Part shown: in pieces, positions 36,505 to 50,224 of the stretch
Numbering within the stretch: the first letter of the stretch is position 1
Layout of the letters: each line of letters starts with the position of its first letter
Assembly: GCA_030407005.1 (NCBI GenBank)
Contig: JAUDYN010000002.1
Location: forward strand, 2,046,001 to 2,110,000
Reading direction: 5' to 3'
Length of the DNA: 64,000 nucleotides
DNA from: Desarmillaria ectypa
Taxonomy: Eukaryota; Basidiomycota; Agaricomycetes; Agaricales; Physalacriaceae
Position numbers and translations under genes: made by a program
Notes under the pieces: model-generated
The model's database searches: none
What the model saw: the letters and a program-made list of their open reading frames with translations, nothing else
Told to the model about the DNA's origin: nothing

Positions 36505-36940
36505 GGGTATCAAGGGTATTGGACCAGCCAAGTTTCAAAGAATGTGAGCGTGAGTGGGCGTAAACGTTAGACAAGAGCAGCTTAGACACCAGATGGAACC
36601 ATCATGACAGTCGTAGAAGCGGAGGGTGCCACCTGTATTTTGCTTTTGTTCTTAATGCCACAAAAGGGCCTCATTGTTCGACGTCAGAAAATAACTACAA
36701 TACGAGTCAATAGAACACCGGTCGCCGGTAAATTGCCAGAATCATGCCGCAGCTATGAATATCGTCAAGAATTTCGATATTGTGGAAGTCTGTACGAAGC
36801 GACTAGTTACCTTGGCCAGGTAAAAATGGTCAAATGTGGGAGAAATTTGAAATGTTGAGGTCACGGTTTTTGGTTTTTTCGTGATCGAGTCAATCGAGTC
36901 AACATCTTCATATCGACGACCACTATATCGAAAAAAAAAA
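36505..36940. other. Divergent intergenic region, membrane protein / argininosuccinate lyase
   Basis: A gap of 436 bp. A run of ten A residues (36931-36940) directly precedes the lyase ATG, an A-rich context favourable for initiation. I see no TATA box and no convincing coding sequence. Confidence 0.4.
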
Positions 36941-38687
36941 ATGACAGACGAGCCAACGAAACAGAAACTATGGGGCGGTAGATTTACCGGAAAGACGGAC
37001 CCGCTGTACGTGAATTTACTGTGACTGCATTCGCCTCTCATTCTGTTCAGGATGAATGACTTCAACGAGTCATTGTCGTACGACCGGCGAATGCACAATG
37101 CAGACATCATTGGATCGATTGCCTACGCTAAAGGTTTACGACGCATCGGGATCTTGACCCCAGACGAAGAAACTAAGATGATTGATGGTCTAACGGAGGT
37201 TGGCAAGGAATGGCAAGAGGGCCGAGTCAGTGATTCTTGAATGCCCCTGCGAAACAATATTAAGGCGTATATTCAGTTCCAAGTGGAGCCAGATGATGAA
37301 GATATTCATACTGCGAATGAGCGTCGACTCAGTGAGCTCATTGGCCCACTGGGAGGAAAACTTCACACTGGACGTTCACGAAACGACCAAATTGCGACAG
37401 ATATGCGACTATGGCTCCTCGGAGAAGTTAAAGTCATTGAAGAGAGTCTGAAGGCTCTCATTCGCGTCATAGTCGAGCGCGCAGATAAGGAGAAGGATAT
37501 CCTTATGCCTGGATACACCCACCTTCAAGTGAAGTTTTCCCTTTTGCCTGTCCTATGTGTTCTCATGAATCCCAGCGAGGGCAACCCATTCGTTGGTCTC
37601 ATCTACTTCTGTCACATGGCTTCTCCTTCAAATCCGACCTTGACAGACTTAAGCAGCTTGTCCCTCGCATTTCTGTTCTGCCTCTTGGTTCTGGTGCCCT
37701 GGCAGGGAATCCTTTTTGCATCGATCGCGACTTCCTAGCTAAAGAATTAGGATTCAATTCCGTTGCCGAAAACAGTCTGTGGGGTGTCGGAGACCGTGAC
37801 TTCATTGTCGAATTCTTGATGTGGTCTAGCTTGGCCATGACGCATCTCAGTCGTATGTCAGAGGACCTCATTATTTATTCCACTGCAGAGTTCGGGTTTG
37901 TCACATTGAGTGACGCGTATAGGCGAGTCTTTCGCTATGTTATACAGATTTATATGTCTGACGGTGATCTTAGCACTGGCTCAAGCATGATGCCTCAAAA
38001 GAAGAACCCGGATTCTCTGGAGCTTTTGCGAGGAAAATCTGGACGTGTTTTCGGAAACGTAAGTAGATCAATTGAGGTCCTACCCTTTTCTAACCCTTCT
38101 CGTTTCAGATGGCAGGTTTCTTGATGACCTTGAAAGGTTTGCCATCTACGTATAACAAGGATCTTCAAGAAGACAAAGAACCTCTATTTGATGTCGTTGA
38201 TACTATCCACGCCTCATTCAAAATTGCCGAGGGCGTCGTGGCTACGTTGGAGGTTAGTGCATCCTGTCAAGTGAATAGACCCTTGTCAAATATATTGTGT
38301 TTCAAGGTCCACGCCGACAAAATGCGTCAAGCCTTGACGATGGATGTGCTTGCAACCGACCTAGCTGATTATCTGGTTCGTAAAGGGGTGAGTCTTCGTT
38401 TTGGCTAGGCCTCTGCTTACTGCAGATATTGACGTTCGAGATAGATGCCCTTCAGAGAGACGCATCATATTTCTGGCAGGGCTGTTGCTCTGGCAGAAGC
38501 CCGACAATGCCAAATTAACGAGCTGTCCTTACAGGATTACAAGAGTTTGAGTGACAAGTTTACCGAGGACGTTGTAGATGTTTTCAATTTCGAAGCAAGC
38601 GTTGAGAGGCGCCAAGCTATTGGTGGACCCAGTCGTGTCATGGTGGATAGACAGGTGGCTGTCCTTCGGTCCTCCTTGTCACAGTAG
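36941..38687 (+). CDS. ARG4: Argininosuccinate lyase
   Basis: Last enzyme of arginine synthesis, splitting argininosuccinate to arginine and fumarate. Exons are 36941-37005, 37051-37225, 37265-37528, 37576-37922, 37974-38058, 38109-38252, 38307-38387 and 38445-38687, giving 467 residues. Signatures: [56 protein letters not shown], the flexible loop signature [11 protein letters not shown] with the catalytic Ser, and [14 protein letters not shown]. The intron 37923-37973 starts with GC (GCGAGT) and ends TTAG. It is required to give the invariant SDAYSTGSS. It is 51 nt long without a stop, so retention would add 17 residues. Confidence 0.96.
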
Positions 38688-38988
38688 TATGCCATTCGTA
38701 AAGTCATAATAAAAGAGACGCCTGTAATAAATTAGAAACGACGGTCTCACGGAGGTACTGCATTGGTAGTGATCACTGCCTCATTTCTGCCATATTTGCG
38801 GTTGTTATCGGCCAACTTGGTGCCGCCCGCATTCGTGCCTTGACCTTCAAACACCGTTCTTCCTCATCTTTTCACAAGCAAACGATTCCCAATTATCCAG
38901 TTCAACAATTTTTGGTCCCTTCCGCCTTTGAACCATCACTAGCTTTCCGCTTTTCTCTGTTTTTCTATCACTCCACGTCACAACAGCA
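38688..38988. other. Intergenic region between lyase and SNARE genes
   Basis: A gap of 301 bp with tandem-oriented genes on both sides. The half next to the SNARE gene is pyrimidine-rich with several TTTTC tracts, typical of a fungal promoter or 5' leader. Nothing else is recognised. Confidence 0.4.
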
Positions 38989-40420
38989 ATGGCCAGAGAT
39001 CGTCTAGCAGCCATGAGGGTGCATTTTTCTTGGATGTCACCAGCCTAGAACAAGATCACTGAGTTTTTTTTTCTTTCTATATAGGCTCAGCAGCAAGGGG
39101 GAGCCAACAACTTAAGCTCGTAAGTCCGAACGATTTACGTCTACAAAAATACCAACGGACTTCGTGTCTTAGCAACTCCTATCCCACCCAGGCGCAGCAC
39201 CAGGGCGGTTATCAGCGCCAAAATCCCTACGCTCAGCAGGATGACCGGTCATACGAAATGAATGAAGTGAAAGATGTCAGCACCACTCAACTAAGTTCTG
39301 GTATGAATGGCGACAGCATGTCCGCATTTTACACCGAGGTCAGCACACGTGGAAACAAATACCCATCCCTTACCGTTCTTCGCAGATTTCTTCCATCCAA
39401 GACAGCCTAAGGACGTTCAACGATAATGTGGCCCGCATTGGTGATCTACACTCGCGGTCACTGAATAACATGGACGATGCCGCTGCTCAAAGAAACGCTG
39501 CACACTTGGACGAGCTCGTAGAAGACACTAGTGCTCTCAGTTCTACCATAAAGAGGCGTATCAAGGCATTGGAGAAGCAAGGCGGTACTGGGCGGGATGG
39601 ACAAATCCGCAAACAGCAGGTCCGAGGCCCGGTCACCACGTTCATGGCTGTTGATCTCACGCTCTACATAGACCGCGTTGGTGAAGTCCAAGTTTGTGGA
39701 AGCTATTCAAAGTTATCAGACCGTGGAGCAACAGTACCGCACAAAATACAAGCAGCGGATGGAGAGGCAATTCAAAATTGGTGCGACTCTTTTGGCAGAA
39801 AGTTGATTTGACTCAACGGTGACCATTAGTAAAACCTGACGCATCGCCGGAGGAAGTCAGAGCAGTCGTTAATGACGAAAACGGTGGACAAATATTCAGC
39901 CAAGCGGTGGGTAGAGTGGAGATCACTGCGATTCGGGGTACTAATGCAGCCTGTTAGCTTTTGAGCTCCAACCGATATGGAGAGTCGCGAGCGGCATACC
40001 GGGAAGTCCAGGAACGGCACGAAGACATCAAACGTATAGAGAAGACCTTGGGAGAGCTTGCTCAACTGTTCAATGACGTAAGTCCTGCTAAGCTCTCTCC
40101 AAGTTTATCATTGACTAACGTATGGATTCAGATGAGTGTCTTAGTAGAACAGCAAGATGAAACCATCAACAATATTGAAACGCAAGCTGCAACCGTTGAA
40201 AGAGACACCGAGGCTGGGTACATTAAATCGTCCATCTTGCAAGCATACAACTAACGAGCCATCTCCTAGCCTTGGTTACACTGAAAAGGCAGTTGTCTCC
40301 GCCCGTGCCGCTCGTAAAAAGCGATGGATCTGCTTCTTCATCACCCTCATCATTCTCATCATCATCGGTGTTGTCGTGGGTGTTGTGGTTTCGCAACAAG
40401 TCAACAATAACAAGAAGTAA
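38989..40420 (+). CDS. SSO1: Plasma-membrane Qa-SNARE (syntaxin, Sso1-like)
   Basis: t-SNARE for exocytic vesicle fusion. Exons are 38989-39018, 39085-39119, 39173-39338, 39386-39619, 39672-39780, 39830-39906, 39958-40077, 40132-40217 and 40270-40420, giving 335 residues. A Gln/Asn/Tyr-rich N-terminus is followed by the Habc bundle (ISSIQDSLRTFNDNVARI to RTKYKQRMERQFKIVKP). The SNARE helix follows, with the zero-layer Gln in VLVEQQDETINNIE and then TEKAVVSARAARKKRW. The C-terminal anchor is CFFITLIILIIIGVVVGVVV with a short tail. Nine exons over 1.4 kb is dense even for this window. Confidence 0.93.
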
Positions 40421-42586
40421 TCACTTATGGCCTACTTTTCCCAGAGGAACCAGACTTAGGCTGGGGTTCCTGCAACATGGTTGCCTATGCAATTCCTATT
40501 TATGATAAGGTATTAGTTTACTTCCGTACCCGCAACCCTCGTTCGATCTTGATTCCTCTCACAACTACCTTTACATACATTTCATTTTCTTTCCTTTATG
40601 TCCTGCTTTTCTATCTTAATGTCTTTTTATTATGGTAATGCAATTGGACAATGGATGATATATACCCTACCATATACGCTCAACCTCTTGAGAATAGAAC
40701 AAGTATATAGGCTCGGGATGAATGGGTAGCTCGTGAAGCCACGTTTCGGTTTACTCGAACATCGTTGAGATGGGAATCTATGAGGCATTGGATGAAGCCT
40801 ATCAGTGTCCTACTTAGCTACAGGTAATTTAATGCAATTTTACAACCGGAAGTTGAAGACTTTGGTGGGGTACGAGGCCCGCCAGAATGCAGTAGACTAT
40901 TATCACTCGGCATCTGAGGTGTTATCTACTCTCGGCACTTGTCCAAAACCTAAACATTGACTCCTTCTCTTCCAAGTCACGTGGGCGTAGATATTCCTGA
41001 AACAGCCTAAATTGACGAAAGATAATCAATAACACCTTCGCAGAAGGGAAAATGTAGAGTCAAGACAGTTGTCGACTTCCCGATAACTCCAAAGGAATGG
41101 AAGTATATACTACAGCATGATCGACACTGCTGAGGAGAGTCCGACCATCCCTTGGATGGGCAACCTCCTGGCTGCCTGCTATACTAAGAAAATCCATCGG
41201 TTATAACACTGTTATCAAGCTCCTACTCCAAATAACTTTCCGGATGCAAGATAAATAGATTGCGTGAAATCAGGCAGGGCGATACCGTCTTCTACATTCT
41301 GGTAGAAGTTCCCTAGACCGGATTATCGACTCCAGCGATTTGAGCCACTTATTCCCCCTTCCTTTGTGACTTTCAAGAGAGGTTCGGAGTTGGTGATATG
41401 AGCAATCGGTTCTATATCTGTGACTTGAAGTGAGCTGGCGTCAAGCCGCAAGAACCACCCACACAAGTCGTCTCGAACGGCGCCACAGGCGGCATCAGCT
41501 TAGCGCTTCTATCATGCCATCTAGAGGTCCCTATCACTGCCATCAGTGGAGTGTGAATGCGCGTATCGTGACCTAGACTATGGTTTTCGTATTGAGTACC
41601 CTGAAGTTTATGTCCAACTTGTCGCCGCCTCCATATCGAAGCGTTGCATATGCGTACACCGTCTAAACGGCCCAGCCGCATTGCCACAGCATCCAGCCTC
41701 GCTTTCTGTGCCTATGTTGGCTAGCAAGTGTATGATAATTGGTTTGTTTGTCAAAGTGCCACAGTCGAAATGACAGTCAAGTGAATGGCCGAAACATGTA
41801 TCAAGCCTCTGAACCTGGGATTAAACAATATGTGGCTGGTCGTGCGGGCGTGACATCAGAAGAGAGTTGAGACAACAAGGATAGATGGTCTGGATCTTGG
41901 GATATACACGTTGATCTCTTTGCTTTCCCATCGCTGCATGTCATGCTTTCAGATGTTCAAAGATGCCATTTAATGATAGCTCGTTGATGCATTGATGGTC
42001 TCGAGTCCATTAAGGGATGATCAATAGAGGACAAATGGGCCAAGTTCCAACGAGGGTAAATCTGCTGGGAATCCGGATCGGAAAAGATCGTACGGAAAAG
42101 CCGTTGAACATGGATCAAAGTGGCTCCGCGCGTGACCTAACTGCATTTAAAACACACAATGGCCTTGTGACAAGTCCTATGGACGGCATTCGCACTGCAA
42201 TGCAATTGGTCCGGAGGGAAAAGAAAAGATGTGCGCATTGCACAAGCATTGCATGGCTTCGTCTCGGAATCTCGGATGTGCCGTCCGAATTGGAAGACAA
42301 CCGAAAATAGAAGCAAAATTACCTTCCTGGGATTGCTGCTGAACAGCCACCCCTTCCACGTGGCGATTACGCGTCCCGCTCAATATAATATATAAGCCTT
42401 TCCTCAACTTCCGACTCACAACTCCCCACATCGACGACTCCCTCTGTTCCTCTTCTTTCCCGTCTACGGCGAGTCCTTTTTTTTTGCAAATATTTTGTAA
42501 TCCTATGCTTATTCAAGTGTTTCAAGATTCCTAGCCTCGTTACCCTGCTTATCTGTCCACCCGACTACATATTTTACCGACCCTCC
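40421..42586. other. 2.2-kb region without a recognised gene
   Basis: The longest empty interval of the window. Open frames at 41412-41687 (minus), 41546-41773 and 42017-42310 (plus) show no domain, and I found no splice chain linking them. I found no tRNA-like box B, repeat array or transposon terminus. The 3' end carries the promoter of the AN1 gene. A non-coding transcript, or a fast-evolving gene I cannot see, remains possible. Confidence 0.45.
42384..42396 (+). promoter_or_regulatory. TATA box upstream of the AN1 zinc-finger gene
   Basis: ATAATATATAAG lies about 195 bp before the ATG at 42587. The leader between them is long and pyrimidine-rich, with a run of T from 42479. The match to TATA(T/A)AAG is good; its use is inferred. 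Confidence 0.5.
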
Positions 42587-42873
42587 ATGCCAGCCAAGAA
42601 ACGTTGCCAATTTCAGATCAAAACCGAGAGCCAGTGCAATTCTGCGGCGCTACGACTTGTAGGAGAGTGTCCTCATTGTCTAGCGCAATTCTGTGGAGCA
42701 GTACGTTGCCTCTCGTTCTCCAGGCCTGTCTGATCTGATTCTGTATATAGCACCGCCTTCCAGAACACCACAGCTGCAATAATTTGGAGGATTGCCGACA
42801 GCAGGCTTTCTTGAAGAACAAGGAGAAGCTGGAGTCTGAACGGACGGTTGCGTCCAAGATGGCTACGGCCTGA
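42587..42873 (+). CDS. Small AN1-type zinc-finger protein
   Basis: Two exons, 42587-42700 and 42751-42873, encode 78 residues. Almost the whole protein is one AN1 zinc finger. The first Cys pair spans CQFQIKTESQC, then CPHC, FC, HRLPEHHSC and CR supply the remaining Cys and His ligands in the standard spacing. A basic helical tail (FLKNKEKLESERTVASKM) completes it. AN1 proteins often act in stress responses and with ubiquitin or p97; no A20 or other domain is present. The short exons make it easy to miss. Confidence 0.88.
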
Positions 42874-43498
42874 CGATTCCTCCCATTTCCTCCCGAACAT
42901 TATCCGCGACACCAGCTGGCTGTGGTTTATATTGCCACCATTGGCAGACACACGACTGTTGTTACTACCTCCCTCCGTACACACTATTTACGCATAAAGG
43001 ACCCCCAATATTGTCATTAGTAGTTCCTGCCGTTGTCATGCTTTCCTGAGTATCTATTAAGTATAGAAGACGCTTATAATATTTCTACTGCCTCTGAACA
43101 TGCCGGATGAGAGCCCTGGATACTCCTGTAATTGCGTCCACATGATAAAAATATGCGGCGTTGTAAGACACGGAACGGCATTGGTGTGGGGATGCGGAAA
43201 TAAGCTGGTTCCCCTCCTTCCTAACTGAGCGAGTATATAAACTCCCTTAGCTGGACCATGGCTGGAATTCCAACAGCCTCTCAACTGATTACCACCACCA
43301 TCGATTCACTCCAGAGTTTTGCAGGAGGTCCGTGCTTATCTCGCTGCCTCTTGCCTTTGCTAACTCCCGGTTTATCACATGCAGCCCTTATACCACACTT
43401 GATAAACACCACGTCCTAGGTAGGTCCTTGTCCAGCGTCCACCACGTCGTCCAGAGCACTCTGTCGTCTCTCTCTCTTGAACTGCCAGTACTGACACC
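42874..43498. other. Upstream region of the aspartate aminotransferase gene
   Basis: This 625-bp stretch holds a TATA box at 43234-43241 and, downstream of it, a leader of about 230 bp that may contain untranslated exons. A short open frame starting at ATG 43259 (MAGIPTASQL) does not join the enzyme frame in an obvious way and could be an upstream ORF. Confidence 0.45.
43231..43241 (+). promoter_or_regulatory. TATA box of the aspartate aminotransferase gene
   Basis: The string TATATAAA at 43234-43241 is a near-consensus TATA box on the strand of the gene. It lies about 260 bp before the chosen start codon, implying a long or spliced leader. Confidence 0.55.
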
Positions 43499-45136
<1,638 letters not shown>

Positions 45137-45706
45137 AGAGCTGTGATTATGTTTTAGAGCACAGTAGTCGTTCATTGTCGTATTCTGAATGTTTAGTTTT
45201 TGTAAATATGAATAATACTCAACGCACGCCCGCCCGCGGATACGTCACAGGCACATGGCTCCAACAATACGTCATTTTGACCTCCGAACGGAAATTGATG
45301 TCCGTTTTGAGAACGTCTATACCTTGAACTTTTTCATCACTGCAGCGAAGAAAGATATCGGGACTTGTCATTATCACCGTTACCATAGTCGTGTTGGTCC
45401 TTTGTTTTATTATTCTGCTCACTGCCGCTGACGCTCTGCTCCCTTTGTTTCGTCGACTGCTACAGGGCTCCACCCCGCTCCAGTTTGGAACGAGGCTGCA
45501 CTTGAGGTATTCGAGTCCGTGCTGTTCGTCAAGTTGTATGCCGTTCAGATCCGTTTTGCGTCATTGTCCTCGTGCGCGCTGGCCTCACCGCGTTGAGTCA
45601 AGCAGCCTAAAGTTGTACGACTGGCGCTTCCCCCCAGTTCAATTCTCCTTCCCTCAAGTCCGTTTTCTTCCACCGTCATGCATTTTCTTCTCCCTCACCT
45701 CTAATT
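45137..45706. other. Intergenic / 5' leader of the PP4R1-like gene
   Basis: A gap of 570 bp. The part after about 45600 is strongly pyrimidine-rich (CCCTCAAG, TTCTTCTCCC), suggesting a promoter and leader for the downstream gene. No coding or RNA feature is recognised. Confidence 0.4.
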
Positions 45707-48700
45707 ATGGGTCTTGTAGTGTCCCTTTTTGAATCCCGTTTTTCTGACTCTTCAGAGTCCTCGTCTGGCCAGGCGCCTTTTTCTGACTCTTCTACTCCTC
45801 CCATGCCTTCACTTCCAGGCCCTACGCCTAGCCGTCCCACCCACATCAGCCTTCCACCTCCATTTTTCTCTTCTGTATCCCTAACACCGTCACCCTCTCA
45901 CAGACTCGAAGATCCGTTCACTAGTCCGCTCATTTCCCCCGCTCTGACCTTTTATACGGCCCCGTCGTCCCCGATCGTTTCTCCGCTTGTCGATGAACCC
46001 CAGGAATCCAGTCAAGCGATGGTATGCGACCCTCCGCCTCAGAATGTGGCCATAGTGGTTCCTTCGGCTCAACAATATCAAGCCATCGGGAACCATGCTT
46101 CTCCTCATTTCTCCCCTGCTACTCGATCAATGGGTTTCTCCAGCGCGATGGGTCCTACACAACAACCACTGCCACCTGTACCTCAGACTGACGACACTTT
46201 CCCTGAGGTTTCTGGCCTTGACTTAGCCTTTGACGATGAAGGCCTTGGAGGGTTAAATCCCCTCGAGATGATATATCTGTATTCCATCAGCAAGGCGACA
46301 TACCATCGGGTCTTTATTTCTCGTGATATGCCCAATCTTCTTGATCAAGTTACTCCTCAGGAAGCAGTGGAATATGTTCTTCCCTTACTGCAAGTTTTGT
46401 CAAAAGACCAAGGTGCGTAAAAATGGTCATGTATCAGATTCTTAAGGCTGGGAATGACACATCTTCGTCTCCAGATGAATCCGTTAGAGAGGCCTTAACA
46501 TCGGGTCTTGCCTCGGTGATCTGGTGGTTTTTGACAGTAAGTCTCGCCATATATTCTCGGTCAACGTCAATAACATGTCGCTTTACAGCACTGTCAGGTC
46601 GTCGCCACAGTAGACAATCAGAACAACCTATATCCGAGCCAGTCGACGTCCATATCAGTTCACGCATTCACACCAATTCTGGGCAGACTTTTACTAAGCC
46701 CAGATAGCTTGGTAGGCAGCTCTGCCAAATGCGTGGTTGTAAACCTTCTCCAGCGCATCAAAGAGGCTGATGGCCTTGAAGATATGATGCGGGAAACTGG
46801 GAACCGCCAGGCCAAACTTGGTATACTCAGACCTGGCATCGGGGTTTCACCACAATTAGACAATTGGGTCACGTACTCGTCTTTCGCTCCAAAAGTCTCG
46901 CTCAATGAAGATTTAACGATAGGTCTCTTTGGAAAGAGCGAACGGGTCTTGTTTGAACAGGAAATTTTATGGGGCTTGGTTGCTGGGCTAGATCGGCTCT
47001 TCTTGGACGGCGATTTGGACTTGTTGGAGGACCGTGGCCACAGTCCTCGTAGCGAGGATTTCACTAGTTTTTCTGACCCCTTTACGGACTCTGAGGAGCG
47101 TCAAACGGATGAGCAAGTTACATCGTCTTCGTCCGCTGAAGATTTGTCGCAGAAAGAGAACATAAATCCGTATTTTCCAATCATTCCATTGGCATCGAAC
47201 AGCTCTTCTGGCACCATAAACAACAACACGGACCCCCCCTCCAGTGTCTCGAGCAGTGACTCTCCTATTTCGTCTAACTCAAACTCGACGAGTGAAACAC
47301 CTGCTCTTTCAACTTCTTCCTCTTCCTCACCGCCATTCTCTGGCGAAACTCCAGCACCGGACAGAATATGCTCAAATGGGTCACCCATTTCATCTACTTC
47401 ACTGATACCCCAACAACATAGCATACCCTCTCGACTGTCACCCATTCTTTCTCCACCCTCTCCCGATATAATTATTCATAGCGCACCGTTTACTTATTCA
47501 CCTCGACCTCAACACCCCCATCATCGCAGGTCCAATTCCGATTCAAGACTATCAGTCCCGTCTGATGCCACGTTAGCCAATCATCGGGTGCAGGCAGACT
47601 CGTACAACTCGTCATCAGGTTTTGTTCCGTTCGGTCCTGTGACAAACAATTCTCTAGCCCTTGACAGTTTGCATCCATTCCAAGATCGCAGCCATTCACC
47701 TATACGGTCACCCAACCTGCCACTTCCGACAAACTATCAGACTTCCCCGCTATTGCCGGCATCTAATGGCTCACCAAGTTCTGACGTTGTCTTACCACAC
47801 TCAACAGGTCGTACGTATAATGACGGCAGCAACGACGAAAGTTCGCAGGCGGGAAGTATGAGCGATGGCAGGGGTGACGATTGCAACAAAGAGAGTCAGG
47901 AAGAACAGAATGCTGTAAAGCGCCTGACCAGCATGAGCTTGATGGCTACCGTTACTTCCACCGGTCAGTATAATCATTAGCTTCACCCGGTGACGTTAAA
48001 TGTATTCTAACTTGATCATAGGTTATGTTGACGAACAAGCGCAAACCGCGTTTGTCAAAGAAGTTGAACGTGTCGTAATGGATCCAATTTATTGGGTTCG
48101 CCGAGAATCGAGCTTTGTGCTTGGAGCTTTGGCGAAAGTCGTACCAGATGAAGTAGTTCACACATCCCTGGTAAATTATGAGCAAAGTATATTCAGACAT
48201 CAGACACTGACCGGTTTTCCCAGCTTCCCCTTCTGGAACGTTTGCTCGTTGACCCTGCTCCTCTTGTTCGCCACTCCTCGCTTTTCGCCCTCCCCGTCAT
48301 ATTGACGCGGCTGCCGGTAAAGCACAGAAGAGCATTAGCTGTGCACACTATGCAGTCCATGAGCGCGGACGAATCTCCCGACGTGCGATCAGGGGTCCTA
48401 GAAGCTCTGGGTGAAGTCATCCATACCTTTCACGATGATTACAGGAAACCAGGTGACGACATAGAAGGTCCTCCGGCCGAGCTCGTTAGGATGTTTATTG
48501 GACGGAGAGACGACAAGAAAGTCTGGGATGGTCAACAACCTGCCCTAGGCCAACCATTTGACCGGGATAAAATGAGGTGGCTAGACTCGTTCTATAACGA
48601 TCCTTGTAGGCCTTTCATATGTGCCTTCAACCTACCTGCTGTGGCCATGACTTTGGGTCTTTCTCGCTGGGAGACTCTTCGGGAAACTTACCTGGAGCTG

Positions 48701-49772
48701 TCGAACAATCCTGCGTTTGGCGTTCGGCGGACACTGGCGGCCTCTGTCGGTGACTTGGCCAAAGTCTTAGGTCCGGAGATTGCGCAGCGGGACTTGATGT
48801 CTGTCTGGTGGGACGGATTGCGGAGCCAGGAGGCAGAGATAAGATTGAAGATCGTACAATCCCTTGAGACGTTCGTCGGATCGTTAAATGTGGGGGGGAA
48901 AACGGAAGTTTTGGAGGGGGTGTTGGAAGCATGGAAGGAAAACAGGTGGAGCTGCTGGCGAGAAAGAGAGCATATAGCCGGATGCTTATCGGCAGTCATT
49001 CAATCCGTGGCCAGCCAGGAAGACCAAGAAGTGGCTCATCTGTTGCAGCTTGTGTGTGGGTTGTTAAGGTTTGCTCTGATCGACAATGTCAATGCTATTC
49101 GAGAGGCAGGCATTCACACCGTGCGTTTCTGTTTTGATATGAAAGGCAAAAGCACTAATTATAGGTTCCTTGCAGCTACCGCTGATATGGCCCATGCTGC
49201 AACAGCACCCTAAGGTACTCGGAGACCTACATTTAGATCTTCAGGGTCTTTCTTGCTCAGGCGCGTTCAGGCAGCGAATGACGTTGGTGTCTAAATCTAC
49301 TGCTAGTAACCTAGAACTGATATTCTTATTCATCAATCAGTTACATTGCATGCCAGCAGATGCTCCTACTTCCTGACGGTGATACGGAGGCCATTAAGGT
49401 TCTTGATGAAGAGCTCTGGACAACGCTCCGCGAATTGTCAAAGGACCCTATAGTCGGCGTTCGTATTGGTGTTTCCAGGTTAATTGCCGGTTTGTATGGT
49501 AAGGAGCTCTTCCCCCTACACGAAGCAATTTGTCATCAATTTCTTCTGCAGCATACTGTTGGACGAGGTCGTTGCCCCCTGTTTCTGTGATTGATCTTGC
49601 GAAGACACTCTCACAAGACTCCTCGCATGAAGTCAGATCCTATGTTTCGAGTCTTTTTCTGCTTGACCGTGGACGCCGCGTCAAGAATTTCTCACGGATC
49701 TCAAGGCATGCGTCGACGTTCTCGAGGCCCCCCTCTGCGCTACCTGGGTCTGAACAGGATGAGGCTGTGTAA
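45707..49772 (+). CDS. HEAT-repeat protein, PP4 regulatory subunit 1-like
   Basis: Large HEAT/ARM protein resembling PPP4R1, a scaffold and targeting subunit of phosphatase PP4. Exons are 45707-46412, 46475-46536, 46589-47963, 48022-48170, 48224-49120, 49176-49286, 49357-49498 and 49552-49772, giving 1220 residues. A Ser/Pro-rich N-terminus precedes the first helical pairs (LNPLEMIYLYSISKATYHR, QEAVEYVLPLLQVL). A central insert of about 270 residues is Ser/Asn/Pro-rich. HEAT repeats resume with DPIYWVRRESSFVLGALAKV, ERLLVDPAPLVRHSSLFALP, ADESPDVRSGVLEALGEV, NNPAFGVRRTLAASVGDLAK, DPIVGVRIGVSRLIAG and SSHEVRSYV. The splice after exon 6 is less certain. Confidence 0.78.
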
Positions 49773-50224
49773 TCCCACCGAGAGGCTTCGGAGCAGCGCT
49801 TGGGGCAAGATGGCACTTCTGACGGTGAGACGGACAAGATGGGACCGGCGACAGCCATGACCTTCTGATGAACTCGAAGGCACTGTACCTGGTTTTCCTG
49901 GCATGTCAGGATTGCCGCTGGGATGTGGGAGTACAATAGTGTAGTTTTTATATTGCGATATATATTATGATAATTCTAATGCTAGGTTCTGTTTTAAGTG
50001 TTCCTGCTGTTGGAAGCGGGGGAGAATTAATGCTGCGAGGATCAGAACAGCGCTAATATGGCTGGCCTAGAGGTATTCGGGTGACATTCGGCCCGGGCGT
50101 CTCGGAGGCGGGGAAAACCTTGTGATGTTTTGACTTGTCGACCTGGAGTTGACCTCTTCTTCACTGTCTGCACCACCGTCGACCGGTGCCGCGAGCACCC
50201 TCATTGCTGTATATATGCATCGCA
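49773..50224. other. Intergenic region
   Basis: A gap of 452 bp between tandem plus-strand genes. The first 200 bp are AT-rich and probably hold the 3' UTR of the PP4R1-like gene. TATATATG at 50209 precedes the next start by only 16 bp, too close for a TATA box. No coding sequence is seen. Confidence 0.4.

Noticed and set aside
37555..37738. Alternative frame continuing through 37529-37575 of argininosuccinate lyase
   Set aside because: Skipping the intron loses the conserved [13 protein letters not shown] sequence.
42017..42310. 97-codon open frame in the gene-free interval
   Set aside because: No recognisable domain and overlapped by equally long open frames on the other strand.
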